A stretch of DNA of 64,000 nucleotides, taken from positions 1 through 64,000 of the forward strand of contig CAZYQW010000094.1 in the NCBI GenBank assembly GCA_964649825.1. The letters are read 5' to 3'. The notes beneath the pieces were generated by a model. It made no database searches and was not told the DNA's origin. It saw only the letters and a program-made list of their open reading frames with translations. Made by a program: the position numbers and the translations under genes. Source of the DNA: CAZYQW01 sp964649825. GTDB lineage: Bacteria; Planctomycetota; B15-G4; JADJEK01. Of this stretch, positions 17,593 through 26,938 are shown one piece after another (within the stretch, counting starts at the first letter, position 1; the number at the start of each line of letters is the position of its first letter).

Positions 17593-20232
17593 CTACCGCG
17601 GGCTCTCGAGCCGCTTCTCGAGGAGGTCGCGGATCTGCCGTTCGAGTCGCTCGTTCTCCTGCTCGAGTCGGTCGAGGAGCTCCTTGTCTTCGGCGCCGGA
17701 GAGGTCCTCGAGCTCGGCGCGGAGGATCGCGTTGCGGCGGACGGTGTCGATCGCCTGGGTGAGAGGATCGTCGGTGGAGAGGTGGGAGATGATCAGGGCG
17801 CGGCTCTGCGCGACGAGGCGACTGAATTCGGTGACGTCGTCGTCGTGGAGCTCGGCCGCGAGCTCGGCCGCCTCGTGGACGAGGAGATCTAGAGAATCGC
17901 CTTGCGCGTGGGTGCTGCGGCGGAGGAGTTCGGCGAATTGGGCGACGAGCGTGGAGCGGCGGTAGCCGGGCGCGCCCTCCTCGTAGGACGGCTTGACGGA
18001 GTCGACCTGGATGGATCTCTCGATCTCGCTCTCCGCGTCACCTTCCCCGTGCGGCGGCTTGAAGCGGACGCGAGCGGTGGCGAAGGGACGCGCGCCGGCG
18101 CCGACGGTGGCCCCGACCTCGATCTCGTAGAGGGCGGCGACTTGGTGGCCGGAGCCGACCTCGCCGGCGTCGACCGCGGCGTTGCGGAAGTCGGCGTCCG
18201 CGATCGCGCGGTTCTCGTAGCCGAGCAGGCGGTAGCGCCGGACGAGCTCGGAATCGAACTCGAGCTGGATCTTGACGTCGCGGGCGATCGGGACGATGGC
18301 GCCGACGAAGTTGTCGACGAGGGCGCGGCGCGCCTCCTGCGCGGAATCGACGTAGTTGCAGAGGCCGTCGCCCTTGTCGGCGAGCTGCTCGAGGAAGACG
18401 TCGTCGTGGTTGCCCATGCCGACGCCAATGGTATTCAGGTAGATGCCCTGCGCGCGGTAGGCGGCGACGTCGGAGTTGATGCGGTCCTGATCGGTCTGGC
18501 CGACGTTCGCGACCCCGTCCGACAGGAAGATGACCCGCGACAGCGCCTCCGGGTCGACGGTCTGGGCGGCCTGCGCGTAGCCGAGCTTCAGCCCGGCCTC
18601 GGCGTTGGTGCTGCCGTCCGGCGCGAGCGAGTGGATCGCCTGTTCGATGACGGCGCGGTTCGACGCGGGCGTCATGGGCAGGACGAGGCTCGCGTCGTTC
18701 GCGAAGCGGACGAGCGCGATCTGGTCGTTCGGTCGGAGCTCGGCGACGAGCAGGCGCAGCGCGTGCTTCACGAGCTCGATGCGATTCTCCTGCCGCATCG
18801 ACCCGGAGGTGTCGACGACGAACGTGAGTCGCTGGGGGAGGCGATCTCGCTCCGGGACCTCGCGGCCCCGTAGCGTCACGCGCAGGAGCCAGCGGTCGGG
18901 CGCGCCGCCGAACAGGCTGGGCGCGGCCTCGAGCTCGATCGCGAACGTCCCCTCGGTCGGCGGCGCGACGTCGGGATCGAAGTAGTTCACGAACTCCTCG
19001 GTCCGGATTTGCGCCTTCTCGGGGATGACGCCGTCGTTCAGGTACCGGCGGGCGAGCGCGTAGCTCGCGGTGTCGACGTCGGCGGCGAACGTCGACAGCG
19101 GGTCGAGGGCGGCGAGGACGAACGCGTTGTCGCCCCAGAACCGGAAGTACATCATCGACGGCTTCTCGTTCGGAAGGCGGCGGCAGCGGTGGACGATCCA
19201 CTCGGCGGCCTGCTTGGCGTCCGCCGGGGCGGCGTTGGGGCCGTCGCCGAAGCCGCCGAAGTCGTAGGAGCGGGACGGTCTGAAGCGGTCGAGGTCGTTC
19301 GGCTCGTCGAGCCGAACGCCGGCTGCGACGATGATGTCACGAGCCTCCTCGTGTCCGGAGAACCGCGATTCGACTCGGTCGCGGATGTCGGCGGACGGTG
19401 CGTCGGCGAGCAACAGGACGCGCGCGTCCTTCCGGCCGGCGGCGCCACCGCCCGGCACGCCGAGGTAGCCGAGCTGCTCGACGTCGCCTTGCGCCTTCCC
19501 GTCCCCGGCCAACCCCGGGTTCGGTGCGCGGGCCGCCTTCGTTGGTTCACCGGCTGGCACGGCGTCGCCCGGGCCGCGGTAGAGCACGGCGCCGCCGGTC
19601 GTGGGACCGTCGCGGTCGTAGCCCTCTTTCGAGGCGGGTGTCATCACCGGAGGCCGCGACGTCGCGGCGGTCTGGCTCGACGCGACAGCGACCGGGGCGG
19701 GAGCCGCTCCGGCCGGTCCGGGCTCGCGCTTCCCCCCGCCGGCGGGAGCCTCCGTCGATCCCGCCGCGCGAGCATCGCTGGTGACGTCGCCTGGATCGGC
19801 GCCGAGCCGCTCCGCCGCTCCCTGCGTTCGATTCGAGGCCGAGTCGCGCGCCGCCAGCGATTCCCTGCCGTTCGAGCCCGCGGTCGGTTCGAGCGGGGGC
19901 AGGGCGAGCTTCACCGCGACCGCGATCAGGAGCGCGGCCGCGAGCGCGACGGAGCCGATGGTCGCGAACCCGGTTCCCGTCGGGGGGGCGGCGGCGACGC
20001 GCCGCTCCGCTTCGGCGACGAGGGCGGCGCGCGACGCGTCGGACAACGCGAGGTCGCGCGGGAACGCCTGGGTCACCATTCCAAGCACGACCTCGAGGCG
20101 AGCCTTCTCCGCGCGCAGGGTGGCGTCGTTCGCCAGCGCGTGCTCGATCCGCGCGCGGTCGGCGTCGAGCAGCTCGTCGAGGAGGTAGGCGCAAAGCAGC
20201 GGGTGCAGGTCTCGATCTCGGTCCTGGTTCAT
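17593..20232 (-). CDS. Anti-sigma-like / von Willebrand factor A fusion (YfbK-type)
   Basis: 879 residues. The ATG overlaps the stop of the sigma factor gene by 4 bases (ATGA), so the two are translationally coupled. The N-terminal ~80 residues look like an anti-sigma region (LLCAYLLDELLDADRARIEHAL), followed by a transmembrane helix at about 87-106 and a long low-complexity Pro/Ala/Gly region. YfbK-type vWA follows: an N-terminal segment with FAADVDTASYALARRYL, then the MIDAS motif D474-T-S-G-S478, and the DUF3520-like C-terminal region. The last ~60 residues form a charged coiled coil. It probably lets an extracellular vWA sensor control the sigma factor. Substrate or ligand is unknown. Confidence 0.88.
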   Translation of the reverse strand: MNQDRDRDLHPLLCAYLLDELLDADRARIEHALANDATLRAEKARLEVVLGMVTQAFPRDLALSDASRAALVAEAERRVAAAPPTGTGFATIGSVALAAALLIAVAVKLALPPLEPTAGSNGRESLAARDSASNRTQGAAERLGADPGDVTSDARAAGSTEAPAGGGKREPGPAGAAPAPVAVASSQTAATSRPPVMTPASKEGYDRDGPTTGGAVLYRGPGDAVPAGEPTKAARAPNPGLAGDGKAQGDVEQLGYLGVPGGGAAGRKDARVLLLADAPSADIRDRVESRFSGHEEARDIIVAAGVRLDEPNDLDRFRPSRSYDFGGFGDGPNAAPADAKQAAEWIVHRCRRLPNEKPSMMYFRFWGDNAFVLAALDPLSTFAADVDTASYALARRYLNDGVIPEKAQIRTEEFVNYFDPDVAPPTEGTFAIELEAAPSLFGGAPDRWLLRVTLRGREVPERDRLPQRLTFVVDTSGSMRQENRIELVKHALRLLVAELRPNDQIALVRFANDASLVLPMTPASNRAVIEQAIHSLAPDGSTNAEAGLKLGYAQAAQTVDPEALSRVIFLSDGVANVGQTDQDRINSDVAAYRAQGIYLNTIGVGMGNHDDVFLEQLADKGDGLCNYVDSAQEARRALVDNFVGAIVPIARDVKIQLEFDSELVRRYRLLGYENRAIADADFRNAAVDAGEVGSGHQVAALYEIEVGATVGAGARPFATARVRFKPPHGEGDAESEIERSIQVDSVKPSYEEGAPGYRRSTLVAQFAELLRRSTHAQGDSLDLLVHEAAELAAELHDDDVTEFSRLVAQSRALIISHLSTDDPLTQAIDTVRRNAILRAELEDLSGAEDKELLDRLEQENERLERQIRDLLEKRLESPR

Positions 20233-20846
20233 GACGCGTCTCCGCGCAGAGGGGCGGTTCGGACGATGGGCTCTCGCTCGAGGGACGAGGCGAGGACGTG
20301 GGTCAGGCTCTTCAGGCCCTCGCTGACGAGCCACGCGACGGTGCCCGGCTTCTTCCCGGTGATCGACGCGATGTCGCGGTAGCTCCGGTCGCCGAGCAGG
20401 CGCAGGACCAGGACCTCGCGTTGCGCGTCGGGGAGTCGGGAGATGCCCTCCTCGACCGCGCGCCTCGTGTCGGCATGCTCGACGCTCGACTGGCCGCCCG
20501 GCACCGCTTCCGGCGGCGACACGAGCCGCTCGCGCCGCGTTCGGCGTACTTCGCTTCGGATCGTCTCCATCGCGCAGTTCCTCGTGACTCGAAGGAGCCA
20601 TGAGACGAGGTGCGCCTTCGCCAGGCGCTCGTTCCCCTCGGTCTCCGGTGGAAGCTCGGGTGGCGTGCGAGCGAACCGGAGGAACGTCTCCTGGACCACG
20701 TCCTCGGCGAGCTCGGGTCCGGTGGGGAGGAACCGCGCGTAGCTGAGGAGGGTGCCCTGATGCCGGCGGACGAGCTCCCGGAAGGCGGCGACGTCGCCGT
20801 CGTGCCATCGCGAGAGGAGCCATGCGTTGGTTCGTTCGCGTGTCAT
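20229..20846 (-). CDS. ECF-type RNA polymerase sigma factor
   Basis: 205 residues from the ATG beginning MTRERTNAWLLSRW. Region 2 contains LSYARFLPTGPELAEDVVQETFLRFA, and region 4 contains ISRLPDAQREVLVLRLLGDRSYRDIASITGK, both in the normal order with no extra domain. It directs transcription of an envelope-related regulon that the window does not reveal. The downstream overlapping gene supplies the predicted anti-sigma. Upstream extension of the frame is arginine-rich and not conserved-looking, so I use the internal ATG. Confidence 0.9.
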   Translation of the reverse strand: MTRERTNAWLLSRWHDGDVAAFRELVRRHQGTLLSYARFLPTGPELAEDVVQETFLRFARTPPELPPETEGNERLAKAHLVSWLLRVTRNCAMETIRSEVRRTRRERLVSPPEAVPGGQSSVEHADTRRAVEEGISRLPDAQREVLVLRLLGDRSYRDIASITGKKPGTVAWLVSEGLKSLTHVLASSLEREPIVRTAPLRGDAS

Positions 20847-21131
20847 TTCGCGCTTCTGTGGGAGGAACGGCGCCGGTCGTACGAATCTTGGGGTTTTCGG
20901 GGAGCTCGTCCGCGCCGAGGCGGCCGCATCAGACCCGGACGGCGATGCGGTCGCGAACCGCATCGACCGCCTGCTGCGACTCCGCGCGGAAGGCGGCCCA
21001 TGGTCCGGGTTCGTGGCGGCTGCGCGACGCTGCCCGGCATGCCCAAGCCCATCAACCTGCTCTGGGCCGGCACCGAAGCGCACGAGATCGAGATCTACTG
21101 AGTCGATCGAGCCGCCGCCCGCGGCGACGTC

Positions 21132-21860
21132 TCACGCGTCGGCGGCGGCGCCCTTGGCTTGCGCGACGCCGCGCCGGATCATGACGAACCCCGGCACGGC
21201 GAGGAGCGTCGGCAGCGCCCACGCGATCACGCCGTACGGACCGCGGTAGAACTCGGTCGCCACGCGATTGACCACCACGACCGAGATCGTCGAGTAGAGG
21301 CCGACCGCCGCCACCAGCATGCTGGTCGCGTGGTCGGCGACGCGCAGCTCGCGGGCGGGATCGATCCGGCGCATGGCAACGGCAAGGAACGCCGCGAACG
21401 CGGCGCCTGCCGCGCCGACGACGAGGACGGGCAACTGGACGTGCACGGCGCCGAGGACGACGAACGCGAGCCCGGCGGCGAGAAGGACGATCGCCGCGAG
21501 GGGCGACCGGGGGCGCTCGGAACGGAGCAGACGAACGCCGATCACGGTCGCCAGGAGCGTCGCGAGCGCCACGTACGCGAGCAACCAGACGTAGAGCTGG
21601 AACAGGAACTCGTCGCCCTCCATCATGTCGAGCGGCATTCCCGCGCCGCGCGGCCGCGAGTCGTGCGGTCGCATCAGCTCCATCGCGGTGAGGCCGAGCG
21701 CGGTCGTCATGGCGAGAACCGTCAGCCCGTAGAAGATCTTCCCCGTGGCGCGATGGACTCGGCCGCCCTTGCGGGTCAACAGAGGCGGCCACATCAAGAC
21801 GCTGGCCGCGACCGCGAGCACGATGTGCACCCTCAGCACGACGAGGAAGAGGTCGGTCAT
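21132..21860 (-). CDS. Integral membrane protein, DUF2306-like
   Basis: 242 residues with about seven hydrophobic helices. The N-terminal segment VLRVHIVLAVAASVLMWPPLLTR, with RKGGRVHRATGKIFYG after it, resembles DUF2306-type membrane proteins, which have paired histidines at helix ends and may bind haem; function is not established. Its ATG overlaps the stop of the upstream esterase gene by 4 bases, so the two are co-translated. Confidence 0.7.
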   Translation of the reverse strand: MTDLFLVVLRVHIVLAVAASVLMWPPLLTRKGGRVHRATGKIFYGLTVLAMTTALGLTAMELMRPHDSRPRGAGMPLDMMEGDEFLFQLYVWLLAYVALATLLATVIGVRLLRSERPRSPLAAIVLLAAGLAFVVLGAVHVQLPVLVVGAAGAAFAAFLAVAMRRIDPARELRVADHATSMLVAAVGLYSTISVVVVNRVATEFYRGPYGVIAWALPTLLAVPGFVMIRRGVAQAKGAAADA

Positions 21861-22552
21861 GAGTCGTCCGCGTCCGCTCCCATTCGGCGCACGATGAAAC
21901 GACCGATCTCGGCGAGCTCCTCGTCGCACACCTGATGCTGCATCAGGTAGTCGTGGAACGTGACCGGATACTCGAGCCGCGTCAACACGTCTCGGGCGCG
22001 AGCACCGCGTTCGATCGGAACCATCGGATCGAGCTTGCCGTGCGCGATCAGGATCGGCGTCGCTCGATTCGCGGCGGATCGCTCGGCCGCGATCGCCTTC
22101 TCGTCATCGGTGAGGTAGGCCGAGAGGGCGATGATGCCGAGCAGCCGCTTCTCGTAGCGCACGCCGAGATGGAGCGCCACGGCTCCTCCCTGCGAGAACC
22201 CGGCGAGGAAGACCCGCGCCGGTGGGATGCCGCGGTCGCCCTCGCGCGCGATGAGGCGGGCGACTCGTGCCGCCGATCGGCGCACGCCGTCCAGGTCATG
22301 GTGACGCTCGAGATCGACTTCGACGATGTCGTACCACGCGGGCATGACCATGCCGCCGTTCAGCGTGACCGCGATGCTGGGCGCATGCGGGAACACGAAT
22401 CGGACCGCGGCGTCGTGCGGCAGCCGGAGGTAGGGCACGGCGGGCTCGAAGTCGTGGCCGTTCGCGCCGAGTCCGTGCAGCCAAACGACCGCGTGCGTGG
22501 CGGGATCCGCGGGCTCGATCTCGACGGTGGGGAGGAGCGGCTGGTTCGTCAC
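21857..22552 (-). CDS. Carboxylesterase/phospholipase family alpha/beta hydrolase
   Basis: 231 residues from a GTG; an in-frame TTG at 22597 would add 15 residues, and neither start has a clear ribosome binding site. Catalytic features: the oxyanion region VVWLHGLGANGHDF, nucleophile serine in GFSQGGAVAL, aspartate in GKLDPMVPIERG, and histidine in FHDYLMQHQVCDEEL. The size and the serine-elbow sequence match bacterial EstB/YpfH-type carboxylesterases that cleave short acyl esters or lysophospholipids. It is cytoplasmic and coupled to the DUF2306-like gene. Confidence 0.88.
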   Translation of the reverse strand: MTNQPLLPTVEIEPADPATHAVVWLHGLGANGHDFEPAVPYLRLPHDAAVRFVFPHAPSIAVTLNGGMVMPAWYDIVEVDLERHHDLDGVRRSAARVARLIAREGDRGIPPARVFLAGFSQGGAVALHLGVRYEKRLLGIIALSAYLTDDEKAIAAERSAANRATPILIAHGKLDPMVPIERGARARDVLTRLEYPVTFHDYLMQHQVCDEELAEIGRFIVRRMGADADDS

Positions 22553-22664
22553 GCGGTGAGAGTACAGCAGCGCTCGGTCGGTTCGAGGAGGAAACAACGC
22601 AATCGAGGGAGGGTGGGAAGGGCTCGCGCGACGGCGGGACGCGACGAGCCGGAGACGAGCCGCG

Positions 22665-23519
22665 TCACCGTCGGCCGGCGCTCGCTTCCCCGTAGGACGA
22701 CGCGGTGATGGTGATTTCGAGGAACGGTTCGGCGCGGTCGGTTCCGTACCACCAGGCGTAGCGCACGTGCGCCGGGATCGTGTAGCCCCCGAACGTCCGC
22801 TCCTCGCCGACGTCGAACCCGAACGGGATCGCGGCTGGACGGCGGTCGTCCGTACGGGTGCCGAAACGGGTCGTCGCGACGGAGAGGATCTCGCCGTTCG
22901 CCGCGACCTCGAGCTCGATGGTGCGCGGGGCGCCGCCGACCTCGCGCGTCACGCGCACGCGACTCTCGTCGACCGGCTCGAACCGCGCGCCGAAGCGCGG
23001 CAGGAGCGCGGCCGGCGTGAAGACCGAATCGAGCGCCAGCCGGTCGGCAAGGCCGCGGTCCAGCTCTTCCCCTTGCTGATGGCTCGGGACGAAGCCGCGC
23101 ACCCAGAAGCGGATCTCGCCGACGCCGTCCTTCCATGTCTCGGCGCCGTCGAGCTCGGCCGCTTCCGCCTCGATCGTGGCGCGCCACAGGTAGCCGCGCC
23201 CCGCGGCGATGACGTGGCGCGCGGTGAGCGGCGACCACGGGTCGTCCGGCGCGAGCCGCATCCGCCCCTCGAGCTCGAGCACCGTCGAGGTGGCGAGCGG
23301 CGTCCCTTCGGCGATGGCGTGGGCGAGCCAGCGACGCGCCGGCGCCGGCAGCGTCTCGATCTCCTCGAGCGAGAACGTGCCGTTCGTCCCGCCCGGCGCG
23401 AGCTCGCGCTCGAGCTCGTCCAGCTCGCGCTGGTACGAGCCGTGATACACCTTCAAGCTGATCGCCGTGACGAGCACCGCGGTGCCGATTCCGATCAGGA
23501 TCCACAGGAAGAGCCGCAC
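22665..23519 (-). CDS. Conserved membrane-anchored protein (DUF6544/DUF6920-like)
   Basis: 284 residues from the GTG that starts VRLFLWILIGIGTAV. A single N-terminal membrane helix is followed by a soluble domain with LPAPARRWLAHAIAEGTPLAT, RMRLAPDDPWSPLTARH and WDGA-like WVRGF segments typical of a family of unknown function. Charged Y-W-Y residues near the end (RYAWWYGTDRAEPFLE) may close a lipid-binding-like barrel. A GAGG lies upstream. Function is unknown. The open frame continues upstream through the dispersed repeat, which is clearly non-coding. Confidence 0.7.
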   Translation of the reverse strand: MRLFLWILIGIGTAVLVTAISLKVYHGSYQRELDELERELAPGGTNGTFSLEEIETLPAPARRWLAHAIAEGTPLATSTVLELEGRMRLAPDDPWSPLTARHVIAAGRGYLWRATIEAEAAELDGAETWKDGVGEIRFWVRGFVPSHQQGEELDRGLADRLALDSVFTPAALLPRFGARFEPVDESRVRVTREVGGAPRTIELEVAANGEILSVATTRFGTRTDDRRPAAIPFGFDVGEERTFGGYTIPAHVRYAWWYGTDRAEPFLEITITASSYGEASAGRR

Positions 23520-23644
23520 GTCGAGCCTCGCGTCGTTTTCACGAACACGATAGAGACTCGAGGAGTGACGTCCGACGGTCTCGTCCGCGAATCCGCGTTG
23601 CCGAGCCCGCTCCTCGACGCCGGCGACGCGGGAATCCCGGTCTG

Positions 23645-23737
23645 GCTTGGGCGAGGCATCTTCGTTCCGGGCAAGGCGCGACGACGACCGCGTATTCGAA
23701 AGGCGCCAAGGAGGAGCAACGCAGCCAGGGACGGATC
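23645..23737 (+). repeat. Dispersed repeat, copy B
   Basis: The core 23670-23725 matches copy A at 30-85. The preceding part, CTTGGGCGAGGCATC, is shared with the inverted copy C near 61.29 kb, so this copy connects the other two. The small CGTAT/ATACG hairpin of copy A is lost here by substitutions in the loop region. Confidence 0.8.
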
Positions 23738-23926
23738 CGCCTCGCGACGCAGGCCACAAGAAGGGGTTCTCCTACGCCGTGCCACCCGGATGCCCCGATT
23801 CGGCGGATCTATACGCGTGGGTTTGGGTCAGGATACCCCACGAAGGATGGGGTCAGGCCAGCGACCCAACCCCGTCCGTCTCGCCGCCCGCCGCGGCGCT
23901 CGGGTTGCTCCCGGGCGGCAACTACC

Positions 23927-24118
23927 TTGACACTCACCGGTCAGTGGAATCCGGGTGATGACGCAATCCTCAGGCTCGACCTGTCGCAGCTCCCGAATGC
24001 GAACGGCACGACCACCAACGCCCTGAACGCACTCGCGGACGGCGCTCTCGAGATCGCGGTCATCGACGACACCGTCGTCGACTTCGCCCGGATCACGGTG
24101 ATTCGCTGCGTGCCATAG
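23927..24118 (+). pseudogene. C-terminal fragment of a secreted protein
   Basis: 63 codons with coherent protein-like composition: LTLTGQWNPGDDAILRLDL, then ALEIAVIDDTVVDFARITV, then IRCVP and a stop. It resembles the last beta strands of a large extracellular protein. No start signal or N-terminal part is found; directly upstream lies repeat B. It is probably the tail left when the rest of the gene was removed. Confidence 0.4.
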
Positions 24119-24397
24119 CTCCGCGACGATCCGGCGCGAGTCCGCCGTCCATGGGTTCGGACGGCGGTCTCGGCGCGATCACAGCTTCCGCGTCGCGGCC
24201 GCACGCCGCGCTCCCGCTGCCGCCCGCCCGGCTCCGTCCGGGCGAGCTGCGGCGTCAGCTTCTGCTGAACCTGCAACCAGCGAACCCATGACTCGAAGCG
24301 CCGGATGCGTTGGTTGCGCACGTCCGGATCCGTGAAGGGCCGGGAGAAGCGATTCTCCCGGCCTACTCGACCGCGGGGCCCTTACAACACGACCGAC

Positions 24398-26929
24398 ATG
24401 GATCGCCTCCCCATCGACGCCCACCTCGACGAAATCGTCGCCGCCGTGCGGAGCGGCCGCGACGTCGTCCTCGAAGCGCCGCCGGGCAGCGGCAAGACGA
24501 CGCGGGTTCCGCCGGCGCTCGCCGGCGCCGGGCTCCGGGGCGGCGGGCGCGTCGTCGTGCTCGAGCCGCGCCGGATCGCGACGCGCCTCGCCGCCACGCG
24601 GATCGCGGCCGAGCGCGGCCAAAGCCTCGGCGGGCCGGTCGGCTATCGCGTGCGTCACGAAGCGCGCGAGTCGGACGCGACCCGTCTCCTGTTCGTGACC
24701 GAGGGGATCCTGAACCGCCGGATCCTCGACGACCCCGACCTCGCCGGTGTGTCGGTCGTCGTGTTCGACGAGTTCCACGAGCGGAGCGTGCACGCGGACC
24801 TCGCCCTCGGACTCGTGCGCGAGATCCAGTCGACGATCCGTCCCGAACTCCGCGTCGTGATCATGTCGGCGACCCTCGACTCGGCTGAAGTCGCGTCCGC
24901 CCTCGACGCCGAGGTCGTGCGGACGGAAGGGAGCCCCCATCCAGTCGAGGTCGTCTACGAGCCGCCGCGCGAGCCGCGCTCCATCGCGGACGAGGCCGCG
25001 CAGGCGGTACTTCGCACGCTCGACGGGAGCGGTCGAGACGGCGGGAGCCTGCTCGTCTTCCTCCCGGGCGTCGGCGAGATCCTGCGCGCGCAGGAGCGGC
25101 TGCGCGACGTCGCCGCGCGTCTCTCGATCGATATCGTGCCGCTCTACGGCGAGCTCGACGCAGACGCGCAGGACCGGGCGGTGCGCGCGGGCGAACGACG
25201 CCGCGTGGTCCTCGCCACGAACGTGGCCGAGACGTCGATCACGCTCGACGGCATCCACGTCGTCATCGATACGGGCTTCGCGCGCGTGATGCGTCACGAC
25301 CCGGCGTCCGGCGTCGATCGGCTCGGGCTGGAACGGATCACGAAGGCGTCGGCCGAGCAGCGCAAGGGTCGCGCCGGGCGCCAGGGGCCGGGTCGCTGCG
25401 TGCGCCTCTACCGCCGGGGCGAGTTCGACGCGATGCAGCCGTCGCTCGAGCCCGAGCTCCTGCGCGTCGACCTCGCGGAGCCCGTCCTCCTGCTGAAGGA
25501 GTGGGGAACCCAGGACCTCCTCGAGTTCCCGTGGCTGACGCGGCCGCAGCCCGACCGGCTCGATGCGTCTGAGCGGCTGCTTCGTGCCCTGGGAGCGGTC
25601 GGCGAGGGCGGCGGCCTGACCGCGATCGGCCGGCGGCTCGCTCGAATCCCGGTGCATCCGCGGCTCGGCCGCATGATGGTCGCGGCGGAGGAGTACGGGT
25701 GCGCGGCGACCGGCGCCGAGCTCGCGGCCCTCGCGGTGTCGCGGTCGTTGGTGGCCGGCGACGCGCGGACGGTCGGTCGTTCCGACCTCCTGCTTGGCCT
25801 CGACCTGCTGCACGACCACGGACGACGGGCCGGCGGGCGGTCGGCCTCGTTCGGCGGCATCGACCGGCGCGTGCTCGCCGCGTTGGAGCGCGAGGCGCGG
25901 CAGTTGAAACGGATCTTCGGAGAGCGTGACATACGCGACCCCGACGAGGACGTGCTCCTGCGCTGCGTCCTGGCCGGGTACCCCGATCGCGTGGCGCGAC
26001 GCCGGGAGAGCGGCGGGTCGAGCGCCGTCCTCGTGGGCGGGTCGGGAGTGGCGATCTCGGACAAGAGCGTCGTGAAGCAGGCGCGGCTCTTCGTCGCCCT
26101 CGACGCCGTCGACGTGGGGCGGGGCCGGGATCGTCGCGCCGCCGTCCTCTCGGGGATCGAGGAGGAGTGGTTGGAGGAGCTCTTCCCGGGGTCGGTACGG
26201 ACGATCGACGTCACGATCTGGAACGACGAGCGTCGCGCGGCGGAGGGACGAAGGCGCCGCGTCTACCTCGACCTCGTCCTCGACGAGAAGCGCCTGGCGG
26301 TGCCCCCCGATCCCGTCGAGGCGAGCCGGCTCCTCGCACGCGCCGCGACGCACCCACGCGCGCTGGCCGCGCTGCGGACGGGACGGCTCGAGCGTCTCTT
26401 GCTGCGGCTCGAGTGCATGGGGCGTGCGTTCCCCGAGCTTGCGCTTCCCGACGTCGACGACCGCGTCCTCGCGGCGGCGGTCGAGAGCGCGTGCACCGGA
26501 CGGTCGCGGTTCGAGGAGCTCGAGGGAGTGGTCCTCGACGATCACGTGCTCGTCGCCCTCGGAGGGGGGGACGCGCGCTCCCGTCTCCGCGCGATTCCCG
26601 ATCGCATCCGGCTTCCGTCGGGCCGCGACGCGCCGGTCACGTATCGCCGCGGGCAGGATCCAATCGTGTCGGCGAAGCTGCAGGAGTTCTTCTCGGCGCG
26701 CGCCTCGCCCCGGATCGCGGACGGTCGCGTCGTCGTTGCCGTCGATCTCCTCGCGCCGAACGGCCGTTCGGTGCAGATCACCAGCGACCTCGCCGGGTTC
26801 TGGAAGAACCTCTACCCGAAGGAGCGGCGCGAGCTGATGCGCCGCTATCCGCGCCATCCATGGCCCGAAGACCCCGAGAACGCACCGCCGACGTCGCGGC
26901 CGCTGCCGCGACGCCGGCGTGACGGATGA
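24398..26929 (+). CDS. hrpB: ATP-dependent DEAH-box helicase HrpB
   Basis: 843 residues, the normal length for HrpB. Walker A is GSGKTT at 30-35, followed by the DEAH-box variant DEFH at 124-127, motif III MSATLDS, motif V ATNVAETSITLDG and motif VI QRKGRAGRQGPGRC. The HA2/OB-like and HrpB-specific C-terminal regions follow (LQEFFSARASPRIADGR, ending LMRRYPRHPWPEDPENAPP). It is a 3'-5' RNA helicase-type protein, non-essential and of uncertain physiological role in bacteria. TTACAAC lies about 9 bases before the ATG and no ribosome binding site is visible. Confidence 0.93.
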   Translation: MDRLPIDAHLDEIVAAVRSGRDVVLEAPPGSGKTTRVPPALAGAGLRGGGRVVVLEPRRIATRLAATRIAAERGQSLGGPVGYRVRHEARESDATRLLFVTEGILNRRILDDPDLAGVSVVVFDEFHERSVHADLALGLVREIQSTIRPELRVVIMSATLDSAEVASALDAEVVRTEGSPHPVEVVYEPPREPRSIADEAAQAVLRTLDGSGRDGGSLLVFLPGVGEILRAQERLRDVAARLSIDIVPLYGELDADAQDRAVRAGERRRVVLATNVAETSITLDGIHVVIDTGFARVMRHDPASGVDRLGLERITKASAEQRKGRAGRQGPGRCVRLYRRGEFDAMQPSLEPELLRVDLAEPVLLLKEWGTQDLLEFPWLTRPQPDRLDASERLLRALGAVGEGGGLTAIGRRLARIPVHPRLGRMMVAAEEYGCAATGAELAALAVSRSLVAGDARTVGRSDLLLGLDLLHDHGRRAGGRSASFGGIDRRVLAALEREARQLKRIFGERDIRDPDEDVLLRCVLAGYPDRVARRRESGGSSAVLVGGSGVAISDKSVVKQARLFVALDAVDVGRGRDRRAAVLSGIEEEWLEELFPGSVRTIDVTIWNDERRAAEGRRRRVYLDLVLDEKRLAVPPDPVEASRLLARAATHPRALAALRTGRLERLLLRLECMGRAFPELALPDVDDRVLAAAVESACTGRSRFEELEGVVLDDHVLVALGGGDARSRLRAIPDRIRLPSGRDAPVTYRRGQDPIVSAKLQEFFSARASPRIADGRVVVAVDLLAPNGRSVQITSDLAGFWKNLYPKERRELMRRYPRHPWPEDPENAPPTSRPLPRRRRDG

Positions 26930-26938
26930 CGTCGCGGG

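Larger units (their letters stand above)
23520..24397. other. Repeat-bearing intergenic region
   Basis: An 878-base gap between the minus-strand membrane protein and hrpB. It contains dispersed repeat copy B, a pair of short related blocks (GGGTCAGGATACCCC and GGATGGGGTCAGG around 23830-23860) and a 64-codon protein-like fragment ending at 24118. Nothing else coding is seen. It looks like a patch of accessory or decayed DNA. Confidence 0.5.

Noticed and set aside
24179..26857. An 892-codon minus-strand frame opposite hrpB
   Set aside because: Same reason: all HrpB motifs are on the plus strand.
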